This document shows, piece after piece, positions 44,698 to 54,676 of a stretch of DNA of 64,000 nt. The DNA is from Allium sativum (taxonomy: Eukaryota > Streptophyta > Magnoliopsida > Asparagales > Amaryllidaceae): the NCBI GenBank assembly GCA_030737875.1, contig CM060926.1:320538922-320602921 (forward strand), in the 5' to 3' direction. The first letter of the stretch is position 1. Every line of letters starts with the position of its first letter. The position numbers and the translations under genes were made by a program. A model generated the notes under the pieces. That model was not told where the DNA came from. It made no database searches and worked only from the letters and a program-made list of their open reading frames with translations.

Positions 44698-47600
44698 TGT
44701 AACACCCCACTCCCGCTATGATCACTCACTAAGGGAATGCCATAGCATCGGTGGAGTATTTTAGTGAATATAGAACAGAAAAATTACAACAAGACAGATA
44801 TAAATAGTACTTGAAATTTTAAAACATCATCTCATAACAGCGGAAGTAAAACATGTCTGGTTACATCATAAAACCACAATAAAGGTCAAGTACAATATCC
44901 ATCAAAATAAAGAAGTACATAATCCCACTCTCATACAATAGCCAAACAAAAGAAAAGATAACTGGATAACTGGAGCTTTACATCTATCCAAGCTCCTAAA
45001 GACTGGAACAGCAATCCGATCAAGCTCCACTACTGCTAGGATCCACCGTAGGACCTGAGGGTTGGGAAAAAGATAAAAACAACAGGGTCAGACATAAGTC
45101 TGAGCGAGTCCTATAACTTTAACAATACAATCGTTAAAGTAACCAGAGAAGACATAAACTGATATACGGTAACATATAGGGATGAATGGCTACCCTAAGC
45201 AGTCAACTAAACGAAGATAAAGGATAAAGACGCATCTACCCTCCCTAAGGTAAATTACTAAACTGCACCACACCAGTCGTTCCTAACTTAAAGGTTGATC
45301 CCACCCAAGGACTTATAAAATTTACTAATTAGTACCTGCGTACCCCTAGGTGACCAAGTAGGCGCCACGGGGCCCTACAATCCACTAGGTGTACACACTA
45401 CTTCCCATTCGATCGGCTCCCTAACGTAGATACCCGTGCTGGCCCCACCGTGGGATGTATCATTCCCCAATGTGGCAACCTGATGAAACTAAAGGTGCAC
45501 GGCTTATATCTACTCGATGCAACAACGGCTTACCTACCAGCCCGGGCCCACTCACGCATATGAAGCCCGTTGGACTTGCGTTGCCACCGCTAACCCGTTT
45601 GCCTCTTACAGTCAAGCCCAGTATGCGTGTCCCGTCCTCGACATGGGTCGAGCCCACAAAGATACGTATGGGTTACTGGTTGAAATGGGCCTCCACAAGC
45701 TACCCACCTAAGCTTGTCCCTTTTTCTAGTATATCCCACTTAACCCTTTAATCATGTTTTAATTACATGTTCTATTTTGGTTAAGTATTCTAATCGTATT
45801 TTCTATTGCCACCCAAGGCAACCACTAGATTTTCTCATGCCACCCGAGGCACCCACTTAACCCCTCATGTCCCTCTACATGCTAATGTGGTTAAGTGTTT
45901 CTTAATTAATTAATTAAGAACGTAACCTTTGTAAAGACCTCTCACATTAGACTGTCTTTTATGACCGCTGGTTAAGCCGGTTGGGTCCGGGCAGCCTTAT
46001 GTCATAACAGAGTCTAACCTCGTGTCTTTACATTAATTACGTATTTAGTTTGTGCCTAAGACCTCTCACATTGGGCTAACATTTGTAGCAACTGGTTAAG
46101 CCGGTTGGGTCCGGGCAGTTTTACGCTACAACTGAGTCCAACCTCGTGTCTTAGTCAATTAATTACACCTAATTAATCACCCTCATAATTTTATATTAAT
46201 TATCCCTAATTAATCAAGTTTTCTTAACATGGGTAGACCTAACTTAATAGGTAAATTCCCATGGGGTAGACCTAACTCAATAGGTAAATTCCCAACACAT
46301 AGTATGGGTACACCTAACCAAATAGGCAAATTCCCATACTATGTTTATTTATTTTGTGTTATGCATAATTATATTAATTTCACACAATCTTATTAACTTA
46401 TGCATTTAATTACCCCATCGTTCCCACGTAATTTCGTTCATGATATAACACATATAAAAGGTGTCAACTTGCATATGAATGAACATGTTTCAAAGGTGCC
46501 ATCCTGCATATTAACAAACACATAACTTGCATATGAACTTGCATAACATGTCACATAACTTGCATATAATATGTCACATAACTTACATATTCATTTTGCA
46601 TAACAAACTTGCATATTAGCTTATAGACTTGCATAATGTGTCATCATGAACTTGCATATTAATAAACATGTAACTTGCATATTTACATACATGTAACTCG
46701 CATATTAACAAACATGTAACTTGCATATAAAGAAACATGTAACTTGCATATTTACATACATGTAACTTGCATATTAACAAACATGTAACTTGCATATTAA
46801 CAAACATGTAACTTGCATATTTACATACATGTAACTTGCATATTAACAAACATGTAACTTGCATATTAACAAACATGTAACTTGCATAGCATATTACCAT
46901 GAACTTGCATAACATGCATATGATTACATAGCCCACAACTTGCATATTTAGCATCATGCAAACATAACATACATCATATTAAACTTGCATAAGCTTACAT
47001 ACTCAACATGCATAAACATAAGATTAATGCTAACATCATATCATATGATTCAAAGCTCATTAACCCACATACAAAACCATAAATCTCATCACATCTCATC
47101 TAATTAGTTTACCAAAAGATCATCAAAGTGATAGAAACTCACAACTAGCAACTTTGAACACCAAATGAAGAAGATTAAGATGCTAAGAAGGGATTAGAAG
47201 TTGATTAGAGAGTGATTAGTATGCAACCCTCTTCATAAAATTAGTGGAGGCCATGAGAGCTAGCATTTTGCCATAGTTTAGTCACTAGGTTTAATTATGA
47301 ATGAATTAGGGTAGGTTAGGGTCTTATTTATAGATTAGGCAAGTGTTTTAGGCCATAGGATTAACCCTAGATTCAATCCAAGCCATCAAAGCATGTCTTG
47401 GGGAAGAAGTCAAGTGTAGGAACCATCTAGGGCCTTTAGATTAAAGATGGACCATGAGAACCATTCAAATGCAAAATCTGCACTTGAGCGAATCGGCCCA
47501 CGGGTTGACAGCCAAACACCCTGGATTAACCCCTAGTCGACCCAGCGGGCTCGGGTCGACTTCAAAAATCGGCCGGTTCGGTTATTCCCCTCTCCCAATT

Positions 47601-47924
47601 CGCTGTTTTGAGCATTTTTGCATATTTATTTATTAAATTTTCAATTATATATATATATATATCAATATATATATATATATATATATATATCTACACAACC
47701 CATTTCACTTAATTAAGTATACTTTAATTTGGGAATTTTCGTGAAACTTCGCGAGGCCATATCTTGGTCATACGGACTCCGATTTTCGAAAACTCGGACT
47801 CTATTTCGCGTATTTTTCCGAGACGAACACAATGGCATAGCCCGTTTCCCTTGATTCCCATTTTAGAATTAAATTCTGCCTCGATTTATGTTATTACAGG
47901 TTATTGAAAATACGGGTTGTTACA
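44698..47924 (-). repeat. Element A 5' LTR
   Basis: 3,227 bp, matching 36314-39546 at an offset of 8384 over all features checked. Minus-strand transcription would start in this copy, downstream of its TATA at 47325-47333. Stem-loops at 45959-46007 and 46084-46130. Confidence 0.97.
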
Positions 47925-47929
47925 CCTAT

Positions 47930-49462
47930 GCTAGGAGGTTCCCACGTTGTTCATGATTTTGAATCTCCTTTGTTTAAAGAAGGTGGTCCTTCCGGTCTTT
48001 CGGAAGGTGAGAAAGATGTTGGTTCTGCAGTTCATTTTCTCGGGTATAATTCTTGTTTTGGCAACGTTTTCACTTTTTTCGAGTATTTGACTGAAACTAA
48101 TTTCCTGTCATTATATCTAATATACAAAAAAAAAGTTGTTCTCTGCCTTAAGCAGAATTAAATAACAAACATAAGGAATTAAATCATTCTTATGTAGAGC
48201 AAGGGAAATATTTGTAAATTTAATTCAACACTCTGTGTAAAACTTGTATGGAGTTCCATTTACCACATGTGACTTCTAATATGCTCGTTTACATCATGAC
48301 AGAATTTTTTTTATTATGAGGATGCATTACGTGTGACTTGTAGACTAAAAAAGGAGTTTTTAACGACATCCACTCATACTTCCAAGAAAAACCATTTTCT
48401 CAAGAAATTAAGAGTGTTTGTACCGAATTCCCGCGGCTCTCTTTTAACTTTCTAGGCAAAGATCGTGAGGCAATTCTAAAGAATCTAAGGGCTAAACATG
48501 CTGAGATGTTATGTAAGAGATAAATGTATTAATCAAGTTACAGTGATTCTTTTGTAACTCCTTTTTGATCTGTATGTCATGGCAGATTGGTTTCAGATTT
48601 AACTTAAACAAAGCTTTTATGCAAGAATGGAGCTTTATTCTCTGTAAATTGAAAAAGATATAATCATAGCTATATTATTATTTTTCTTGCGAGTAGGTAG
48701 ATTGTCGTGAAACCTTCCTATCTCAGAGTGAAATGTTGCCGGGAAAAGAGATTTCCTCTATATCTCAAGGAAGGAAGAGTTTACTCTAGAATTTATCCAT
48801 TAAGCATTTGAATGAGAGAATGATTGCTCTAACAGAACAGCTAGAAGATAAAGATAGAATTTTCCTTAGATTGAAGACATACATAAAGACCACCCTCCAT
48901 CAAGTTTAAGGATGAATTAAGGATTTTGCGTCAATGCATTGTCGACTTAGAAATTGATTTAAACAATGTCAATACGAAGTGTGAGACATGGGAACATTGT
49001 TTTAAAAAAATTCCTATCGCGATGGGATCCCAATCTTCTGGTGTGGTGACCACGCATAAGACCCCAGCTCTTCAAAAGTATTTTTACTTGAATAACCCTC
49101 CTCCTAGGTTATAGGAATCAACTATTTCTGGGTCGTGTAAAAGAGTGGTAGCCGAGATAAAGGGGTCCTATGATACCAAGTTAATTAGGGATTCTCATGA
49201 CCGTGTTATCTGGTATGTTGATCAAATAAGACGTTTACAATGGGAAAGGCATTATTTGTGTATAAATGTTTTCGAGTTAGAGAAAGAAAACAAGTCTCTC
49301 AAGGCTATGTGTAGAGCCTATAACAGGTCCCTGAAACTTAAGATTAAACCTTCTGAACATCTCGATGAAACGAGTAAAACAGTGCGAAAGTTTAACAAGT
49401 TGCTAGGTATTGCACTTCGTCATGCTATTAACCTCCCTTACCTGAGGATGGAAAGGTCCTAG
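47930..49462 (+). pseudogene. Antisense gene of element C, 3' part
   Basis: Counting CCTAT once, the reading frame interrupted at 36313 continues here without a stop to 48161. It is acidic and Gly/Ser-rich at first (VVHDFESPLFKEGG, LSEGEKDVGSAVHFLG). After an AT-rich, probably intronic stretch (48170-48690), coiled-coil-like pieces follow at 48926-49114 (QCIVDLEIDLNNVNTK) and 49145-49462 (DQIRRLQWERHYL, FELEKENKSLKAMCRAYNRS), separated by a stop near 49112. No catalytic motif is recognisable. Consistent with the C-terminal coiled-coil half of the gene begun at 34189; exon structure is inferred. Confidence 0.5.
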
Positions 49463-49935
49463 ATGTTTAGTGACATTTAATAATAGTTATATGTAATTGT
49501 ACTCATGTTTGGGTTATTGAGAATGTAACTTTTGTAAATGGACTTGGTATGGATGTTGTCTACTATGTAAATAGTTATTGATATAAAACATGGATAACAA
49601 TTGTTTGAACATAAATGGTTTAAGAAATTTCCCTGAATAAGAGAAGAAATTACCGTTTTATTCGGAGTTGCTTTGATGATGGGCTTTCTCTCAAGAGCAT
49701 ATCTCTGGCTATTCTGACTCAAAAATTATGTAATCTCCTCGGGATTCTGCCGCTAGTGAATTATAAGCTTTCGGACTCATTCCAAGCTAAGATGGTATGG
49801 TAAAGGACTGGGAATGATCTTCTGATGCTTCAATAGGACTCACGGGCTATTTCAGGTTTGCGCACTTGACAAAAGTCCTGAAATAACCCAGATTCAGGTA
49901 TCGAAATAAGAACGGGAACTCATTTCTAATGTTTG

Positions 49936-50245
49936 TAGAAGTCTTGAACAACCCTTGTTCGGGTAATTAAAGACTGACGATCAGAAATCTCCTTCCAGTG
50001 TTTGTGAAAAGCTAAATCAACCTAGATTCGGGTATTAATATGGAAGACCTGAACCAACCCTCGTTCAGGCAATTAGAAATTTAAGACCAGAAATTCCCTT
50101 TCAGTATTTGTGAAGAACCGCCCAGATTCGGGTATTAACGTGGAAGACCCGAACCAATCCTTGTTCGGGCAATTAGTGATTGAAGACCAGAAATTCCCTT
50201 CCGGTATTTGTGAAGAACCGAATCAACTTAGATTCGGGTATTAAT
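49936..50245. repeat. Tandem repeat of about 112 bp in element C, each unit with a hairpin
   Basis: About three units, each with GATTCGGGTATTAA, then GGAAGACC(C/T)GAACCAA and GTTC(G/A)GGCAATTAG, then AAGACCAGAAATTCCCTT and GTATTTGTGAAGAACCG. Each unit holds a CCGAAC...GTTCGG inverted repeat. A more diverged unit may start at about 49850. Confidence 0.75.
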
Positions 50246-51844
50246 GTTTTGGTGTCACTTTGGGATTTGCTTTGCGAAGCATAGGTTGTATGTACTTCCT
50301 GAGCCACTCTCTGGGCTTTTGATGTCAAAGTTGAGGATGTACGTGCTTTGTTGGCCAATCTTTGGGCCTGTACGTCTGGTGCGCTTGGCTAGCTTATCCA
50401 CAAGCAGGGCCCAAGGACTTACTCGACCTCCCTCCAAGAGGCGCCTTATCCAGACCATCATAGGTGATGATAAGGTCTTAGAAAATTAAATTGAGCCATT
50501 TTAGACCCGGAATTAAGGTTTACTCTTTTGATTCTCTATACAAACCATCGTAGGTACTGATAGAGGCTTACACACCACCCCCTCCGTGGGGTGCTCTATC
50601 CTAACCATCGTAGGCGATGATAGGGGTTTGCGTTCCCATCTGCGGGTAACGCGGAACATAAGAAGAGGTAGGACATGCTCTTCTATGAGCAAAGGTAGGA
50701 CGTGCTTAGATCTAGCAGTGGTAAGGCGTACTAATCTACGAGCAGAGGCAGGGCGTGCTAATTTTAGATGCACCGCCACGACCATTTCTGGTGTGAAACG
50801 GAGGCTTACGCTTTTGATGCTTTAACCTAACCCCTTCTGATTTGGTCATGGAAAAAGACTAACACCCCTTCTCCCTTTGATGGATGCCTTGCCCTGACCA
50901 ATTTGGTGATGACAAGTTTTTTTCTTTCTTTTATCCATTTGTGGCTTGACCTGTCCTTGGTCATCTCAAGTTTGTAGGGATTTTCTTCCTTCAATCGCAT
51001 AGGTAACTTTTTTCCTTTTCTTAAAGATCCTATCGGCTCAATTTTCTATGCCTTCTTTACATATTTTGTAGTTTTCCTTGCCATAAGAAGTTGATGACCA
51101 TTCACTCTAAAACTCTGCAATGGTTTGTTTCGTGTCCGTTCACCATGTGGTAGTAGTAATATGGCCCCTCCAACTTAACTTCGTTTTTGGGTTTCTTCTT
51201 TAATGGTGGCCAAAAGTTCAAATCGTGTCTAGTTAAGAAGTAAATACCCTCAATTGACATTGTGAGCTTACAACCTTTTGGTAATCTTGACTCGAAAGAC
51301 TTCTTTCGTTGTTGCAGCTTGACCCTTTTACCACTTGATTTTGTTATTCTTTCTTCTTTTTTTAAATTTCTTTTAACTACCTTTCGACACGGAGGTATAT
51401 CCCTTTTGGACCTTTTTATGGTAAGAGGGTAGATGCCTTCTCAACCTTCCTTTCGAATATGGTTCCCCTAGCCTGTGTTTGGATAGCTTCCTAGATACGA
51501 AGAAAGGGGTTATACCTTTCCGTTGAAGAATGCTTTAGGGAAAAGATTGGATTTGGTCCTAAATGGAAGGGGTTAATGCTCCATCGATCATGATCATATG
51601 GCTCTACATCTTTCTTTTCCCTCGGATGTGCAAGATTTCTAATTTGAACCTTTCGGTTTCCCATGGCTCGCTAATACTTGTTTCAACCATGGGAAACCCA
51701 TTAGTGACTAGTAAAGACCTTTTATTCATAACGTTTGCTTTTTTAAAGCTTAGTCCAATCTAGGACGGAACGACATCGTTAAAAACGTGGCAAAGTTACC
51801 TAAAGGGTTAAAGGTAGGAATAGGAATCAGAGGTTCAGGGCCTC
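50246..51844 (-). other. Element C leader region, non-coding
   Basis: Between the tandem repeat and the PBS. AACCATCGTAGG...GATGATAGG-type motifs recur at about 50453, 50545 and 50607, and GGTAGGACGTGCT-like units at 50665-50755. No frame matches a gag or pol protein on either strand, supporting a non-autonomous element. Small frames at 50244, 50513 and 50586 show no conserved family features. Confidence 0.55.
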
Positions 51845-51860
51845 CTTCTAGCGCCAAAAT
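51845..51860 (-). other. Element C primer binding site (tRNA not identified)
   Basis: On the minus strand the LTR end CATCAACA is followed by TTTTGGCGCTAGAAGGAGG. TGGCGC... is the kind of non-Met site used by Tat-lineage gypsy elements; I cannot name the tRNA from the sequence alone. Confidence 0.65.
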
Positions 51861-53295
51861 GTTGATGATATTTTTCGTCAACATCGGAGATAGGTCTATG
51901 GAAGTGGGCCTAAGGGAAAAATAGGTTGTTTAGCCTTGGCAAGTTTGAGTTAATTCACCGTTTCCTAAGAATCAAGGTCTAGAATCTGAAAGAATAGTTA
52001 CTCTTCCCTCGATGCGGTGAGTATCATGCTTATGTGATTCAAGAACCAACAGTAATCTCGGGAGGATGAGTTTCTAAACACAACCCTTAATGAGGACTTA
52101 ACAGACGGTAGAAAGGGGGTTCTGAACTAAGCTTGTTGAAGGGTCTAAGCTTGCAGGAAGGGTTTAAGCTTGTCGAAAAGGGTGTTCCTCTTGTCCTGCG
52201 GAAAGGTTTGGTCGAAGGTTTATGTATACATAGGAAACAAACAGTAAGCTGCGGTAACAATAATTAAGAAATGGTATGATAAACTTATAAAGAAATATCA
52301 TAAGTATTGATTCACTCTTTATTGATCATTGATTTAGAATACAAGAATAGAATGGAAGAAATCCCCAAAGGGATTTAAGAATTACGGTTTACTCCAGATA
52401 AAACGAGTACAAGAATAAGAATGAGAAAAAACTGGGGTCATATTTATAGAGAAATCGGGGGCCCTTCTGTTGTTGGGCCATTGGGCCTGCAAGAGCCTCC
52501 ATCGGCCACTTTTTCCCTTAACCTTGGGTGTTTTAGCTTCCGGACACTTTATGGTGCTGATTATAGCTTCCGTAATGATGGTTCCGGTTAGTTGGAACAT
52601 CTTTGAGATTGATATGAGCTCTCAATTGTATGCTTTCGGTTATAAGCTTCCGGATGTAGGCTTTCGGTTTTCCCCTAAAATTTAGAGGGGTTTTCTCTCA
52701 TGATGTATGTAGATAACTGCCGGTTTGGAACCACTGTTGGCGTCTATGCTAAGTAGACTAGTATGGATAGCTTGTATCCTTTCTGGGGTTCTGGTTTACT
52801 ACTCGGGGGAGTTTCCGGGTATGGCCTGTTCTTCCGGTAGGTTGCTCCGGGCGATTTGTCTGCTGTCTATAAATATAACCTTTCATTGTTTATGCAATAA
52901 ATGTTTTGTAAGACTGTTCCAAATAATCTCTATGTGCTTCTGGCTTAATACTCTTGAAATCTTCACCTCCTGATGTATCGATATTAAGCAGGTTAATACC
53001 GATAGCCCTTCCATCCTTCCGGGTTTCAATTAGTAGAGCTCTTGCCTCCCTCTTTCTCAGTTTCTGGCCTAGATGACCTTTCGCTATAGGATCCCCCTGC
53101 CGGATTAACTCTGTCGGGTCCCTTGCCAGATAGACCCTGTCGGATGGGCCATATTGGATAGATCCTGTTGGCATCCTATAGCTTTTGAGTTCCTTTTAGT
53201 GGTTGACTCTGGTTTTTGAAGAGTTCCTATGTGCGTGTTTCCATCTGATACCCCTTCACTATTAGTTTGTTTCAGAGTTAATTTTGGTAGTAACA
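51861..53295 (-). repeat. Element C 5' LTR (intact copy)
   Basis: 1,435 bp, TGTTGATGATATTTTTCGTC...GGTAGTAACA in plus reading. Minus-strand TATAAATA at 52441-52448. Its section 52465-53295 matches 23743-24286 plus 33069-33358. It holds the unoccupied target GATAG (53001-53005) of element B. Bases after it, ACCCC (53296-53300), would be the target duplication, but the far end of C is deleted so this cannot be checked. Confidence 0.88.
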
Positions 53296-54492
53296 ACCCC
53301 CAAATAGATTTGTCGCAACAAAAGGTCTATCACAAATCTCGGGTTCCAAACCCAAGCGGTACACAAGCTAATTGCAAATGAATGAATGTGATGCTCCAGT
53401 ATCGAACAATGCACGAACTAAAATATCTTTAATGAAAAGAATACCTTGAACGACGACACTCTTCCCTTTCTCCTGCTCCGACGTAGGAGTCCTTGAAGAC
53501 GATGGCACAACTTCCAAATCATATGCCTTCACAACCTGCTTACCCTTAGCTGGTTCTGGACAATCCTTCTTGTCATGCCCATGCTTTCCACACTTAAAGC
53601 ACTTCCTTTCAGCTTTTGGATTCATACAATCCTTGTAATAATGGCCCTTCTGCTAGTAGTTGTAGCATGTCACTTCGCCTTTTTACTTTTTCTGACCATC
53701 CTTCTCTTTCTGTTGTTGTTGCTTCCTCTTTTTGTTATTACCACCTTGTTGTGGTTTCGGTTCTTCTTTAGCTACAAGAACAGTCTCTTCCTTGGGAAAC
53801 AAAAGCCTTAGATATTTTTCCACGATCTTCTCATATGTGTCATCTAGATGATCAACTAGTTGATTTCCAAGATACTTGTCCAAGCACATGACAAATTTCT
53901 TGTTCTTCTGATAAGGAGTCTTGACATTTGAACGAGCATACTTCGATAAAGCTTCAAAGTCAGTAACGTACTCCAGCAATGGTCGACCATTCTGCTTAAG
54001 CTCCACAAACCACTTAAACAGAATCAACTTCTGAAAAATAGAGATAAACTTCGTCACAAACTTGACTTGAAATTGCTCTCATGAAATCTCATCTTTTGGA
54101 TTCTATAGAGTGACAAAGCTCCACTAGTCCATTGCTCTGCCCTTTAGCTGTCTCGATGCAAGCTTCCTTTTGGTCGCAACATCAATTCCCAAGTCTCCAA
54201 AGATCTGAATGCAAGTATCAAGCCACCCTTGAATCTTTACAATCGGCTTCGTCCCCTTAAACGGCTTTCCTTCTAGAGTAGTGAAGTCTTTGCATAACTT
54301 TGTGAAATCCAATGCCCTAGGTACTTGTACTTGAACTCCTACATCTACCGCGGCTCTCTCCTAAGTGGGTATCCTCCTCATGATTGCTCCTATCAAAGCC
54401 TCGAACATAGCTGGGTAGTCTAGTATACCGTCATTACCCCCTACAGGAACAGTCTCCTCCCTAGCAGTGTGTCTCGATGGTCGACGACTCAT
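53296..54492 (-). pseudogene. Element D gag and protease start
   Basis: Start chosen at ATG 54492 (MSRRPSRHTAREETVPVGGN), about 170 bp from the PBS. Gag pieces at 54124-54312 (ALDFTKLCKDFTTLEGKPFK) and 53683-54057 (FISIFQKLILFKWFVELKQN, a Gln/Lys-rich basic stretch). A TGA-type stop near 54124 and a shift break it. Zinc knuckle CFKCGKHGHDKKDC near 53600. The protease active site ALFDTGASHSFICN near 53375 is followed by a stop. The frame runs into element C at 53295; pol continues in degraded form at 22899-23742. Gypsy-type; the Gag differs clearly from that of A, B and F. Confidence 0.88.
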
Positions 54493-54660
54493 TTTAAATC
54501 TGTAATACATAATGATTAGTCCATGTACGAGAAAAACTGCAAACAGAGTTCAAACACTATTATACTATACACTAATATATAGTATACATCCATCAAAAAT
54601 ATATAAATACGTCTCTCATACGTAATTACGTCTACAAACTTTGGCTAAAATCGATAACCT

Positions 54661-54674
54661 GAGCTCTGATACCA
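54661..54674 (-). other. Element D primer binding site
   Basis: The reverse complement TGGTATCAGAGCTC, two bases from the LTR end, is the initiator-tRNA-Met type. Confidence 0.9.
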
Positions 54675-54676
54675 AA

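Larger units (their letters stand above)
36314..47924 (-). mobile_element. Element A, intact Ty3/gypsy chromovirus (Tekay/Del-like), recent insertion
   Basis: A complete 11.6-kb element: LTRs 36314-39546 (3' in element sense) and 44698-47924 (5'), PBS, a single uninterrupted Gag-Pol frame, polypurine tract, and perfect target duplication CCTAT (36309-36313, 47925-47929). By eye the two LTRs differ by one substitution (T at 38110 in GCCATCTTGC versus C in GCCATCCTGC near 46494) and by 6 bp of AT microsatellite length. It is inserted in the antisense gene of element C. All catalytic motifs are present, so it is plausibly autonomous. Confidence 0.97.

Noticed and set aside
54661..54674. Sequence matching the 3' end of a tRNA
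   Set aside because: It is the retrotransposon primer binding site, not a tRNA gene; no cloverleaf surrounds it. The same applies at 14995, 27814, 44684 and 63607.
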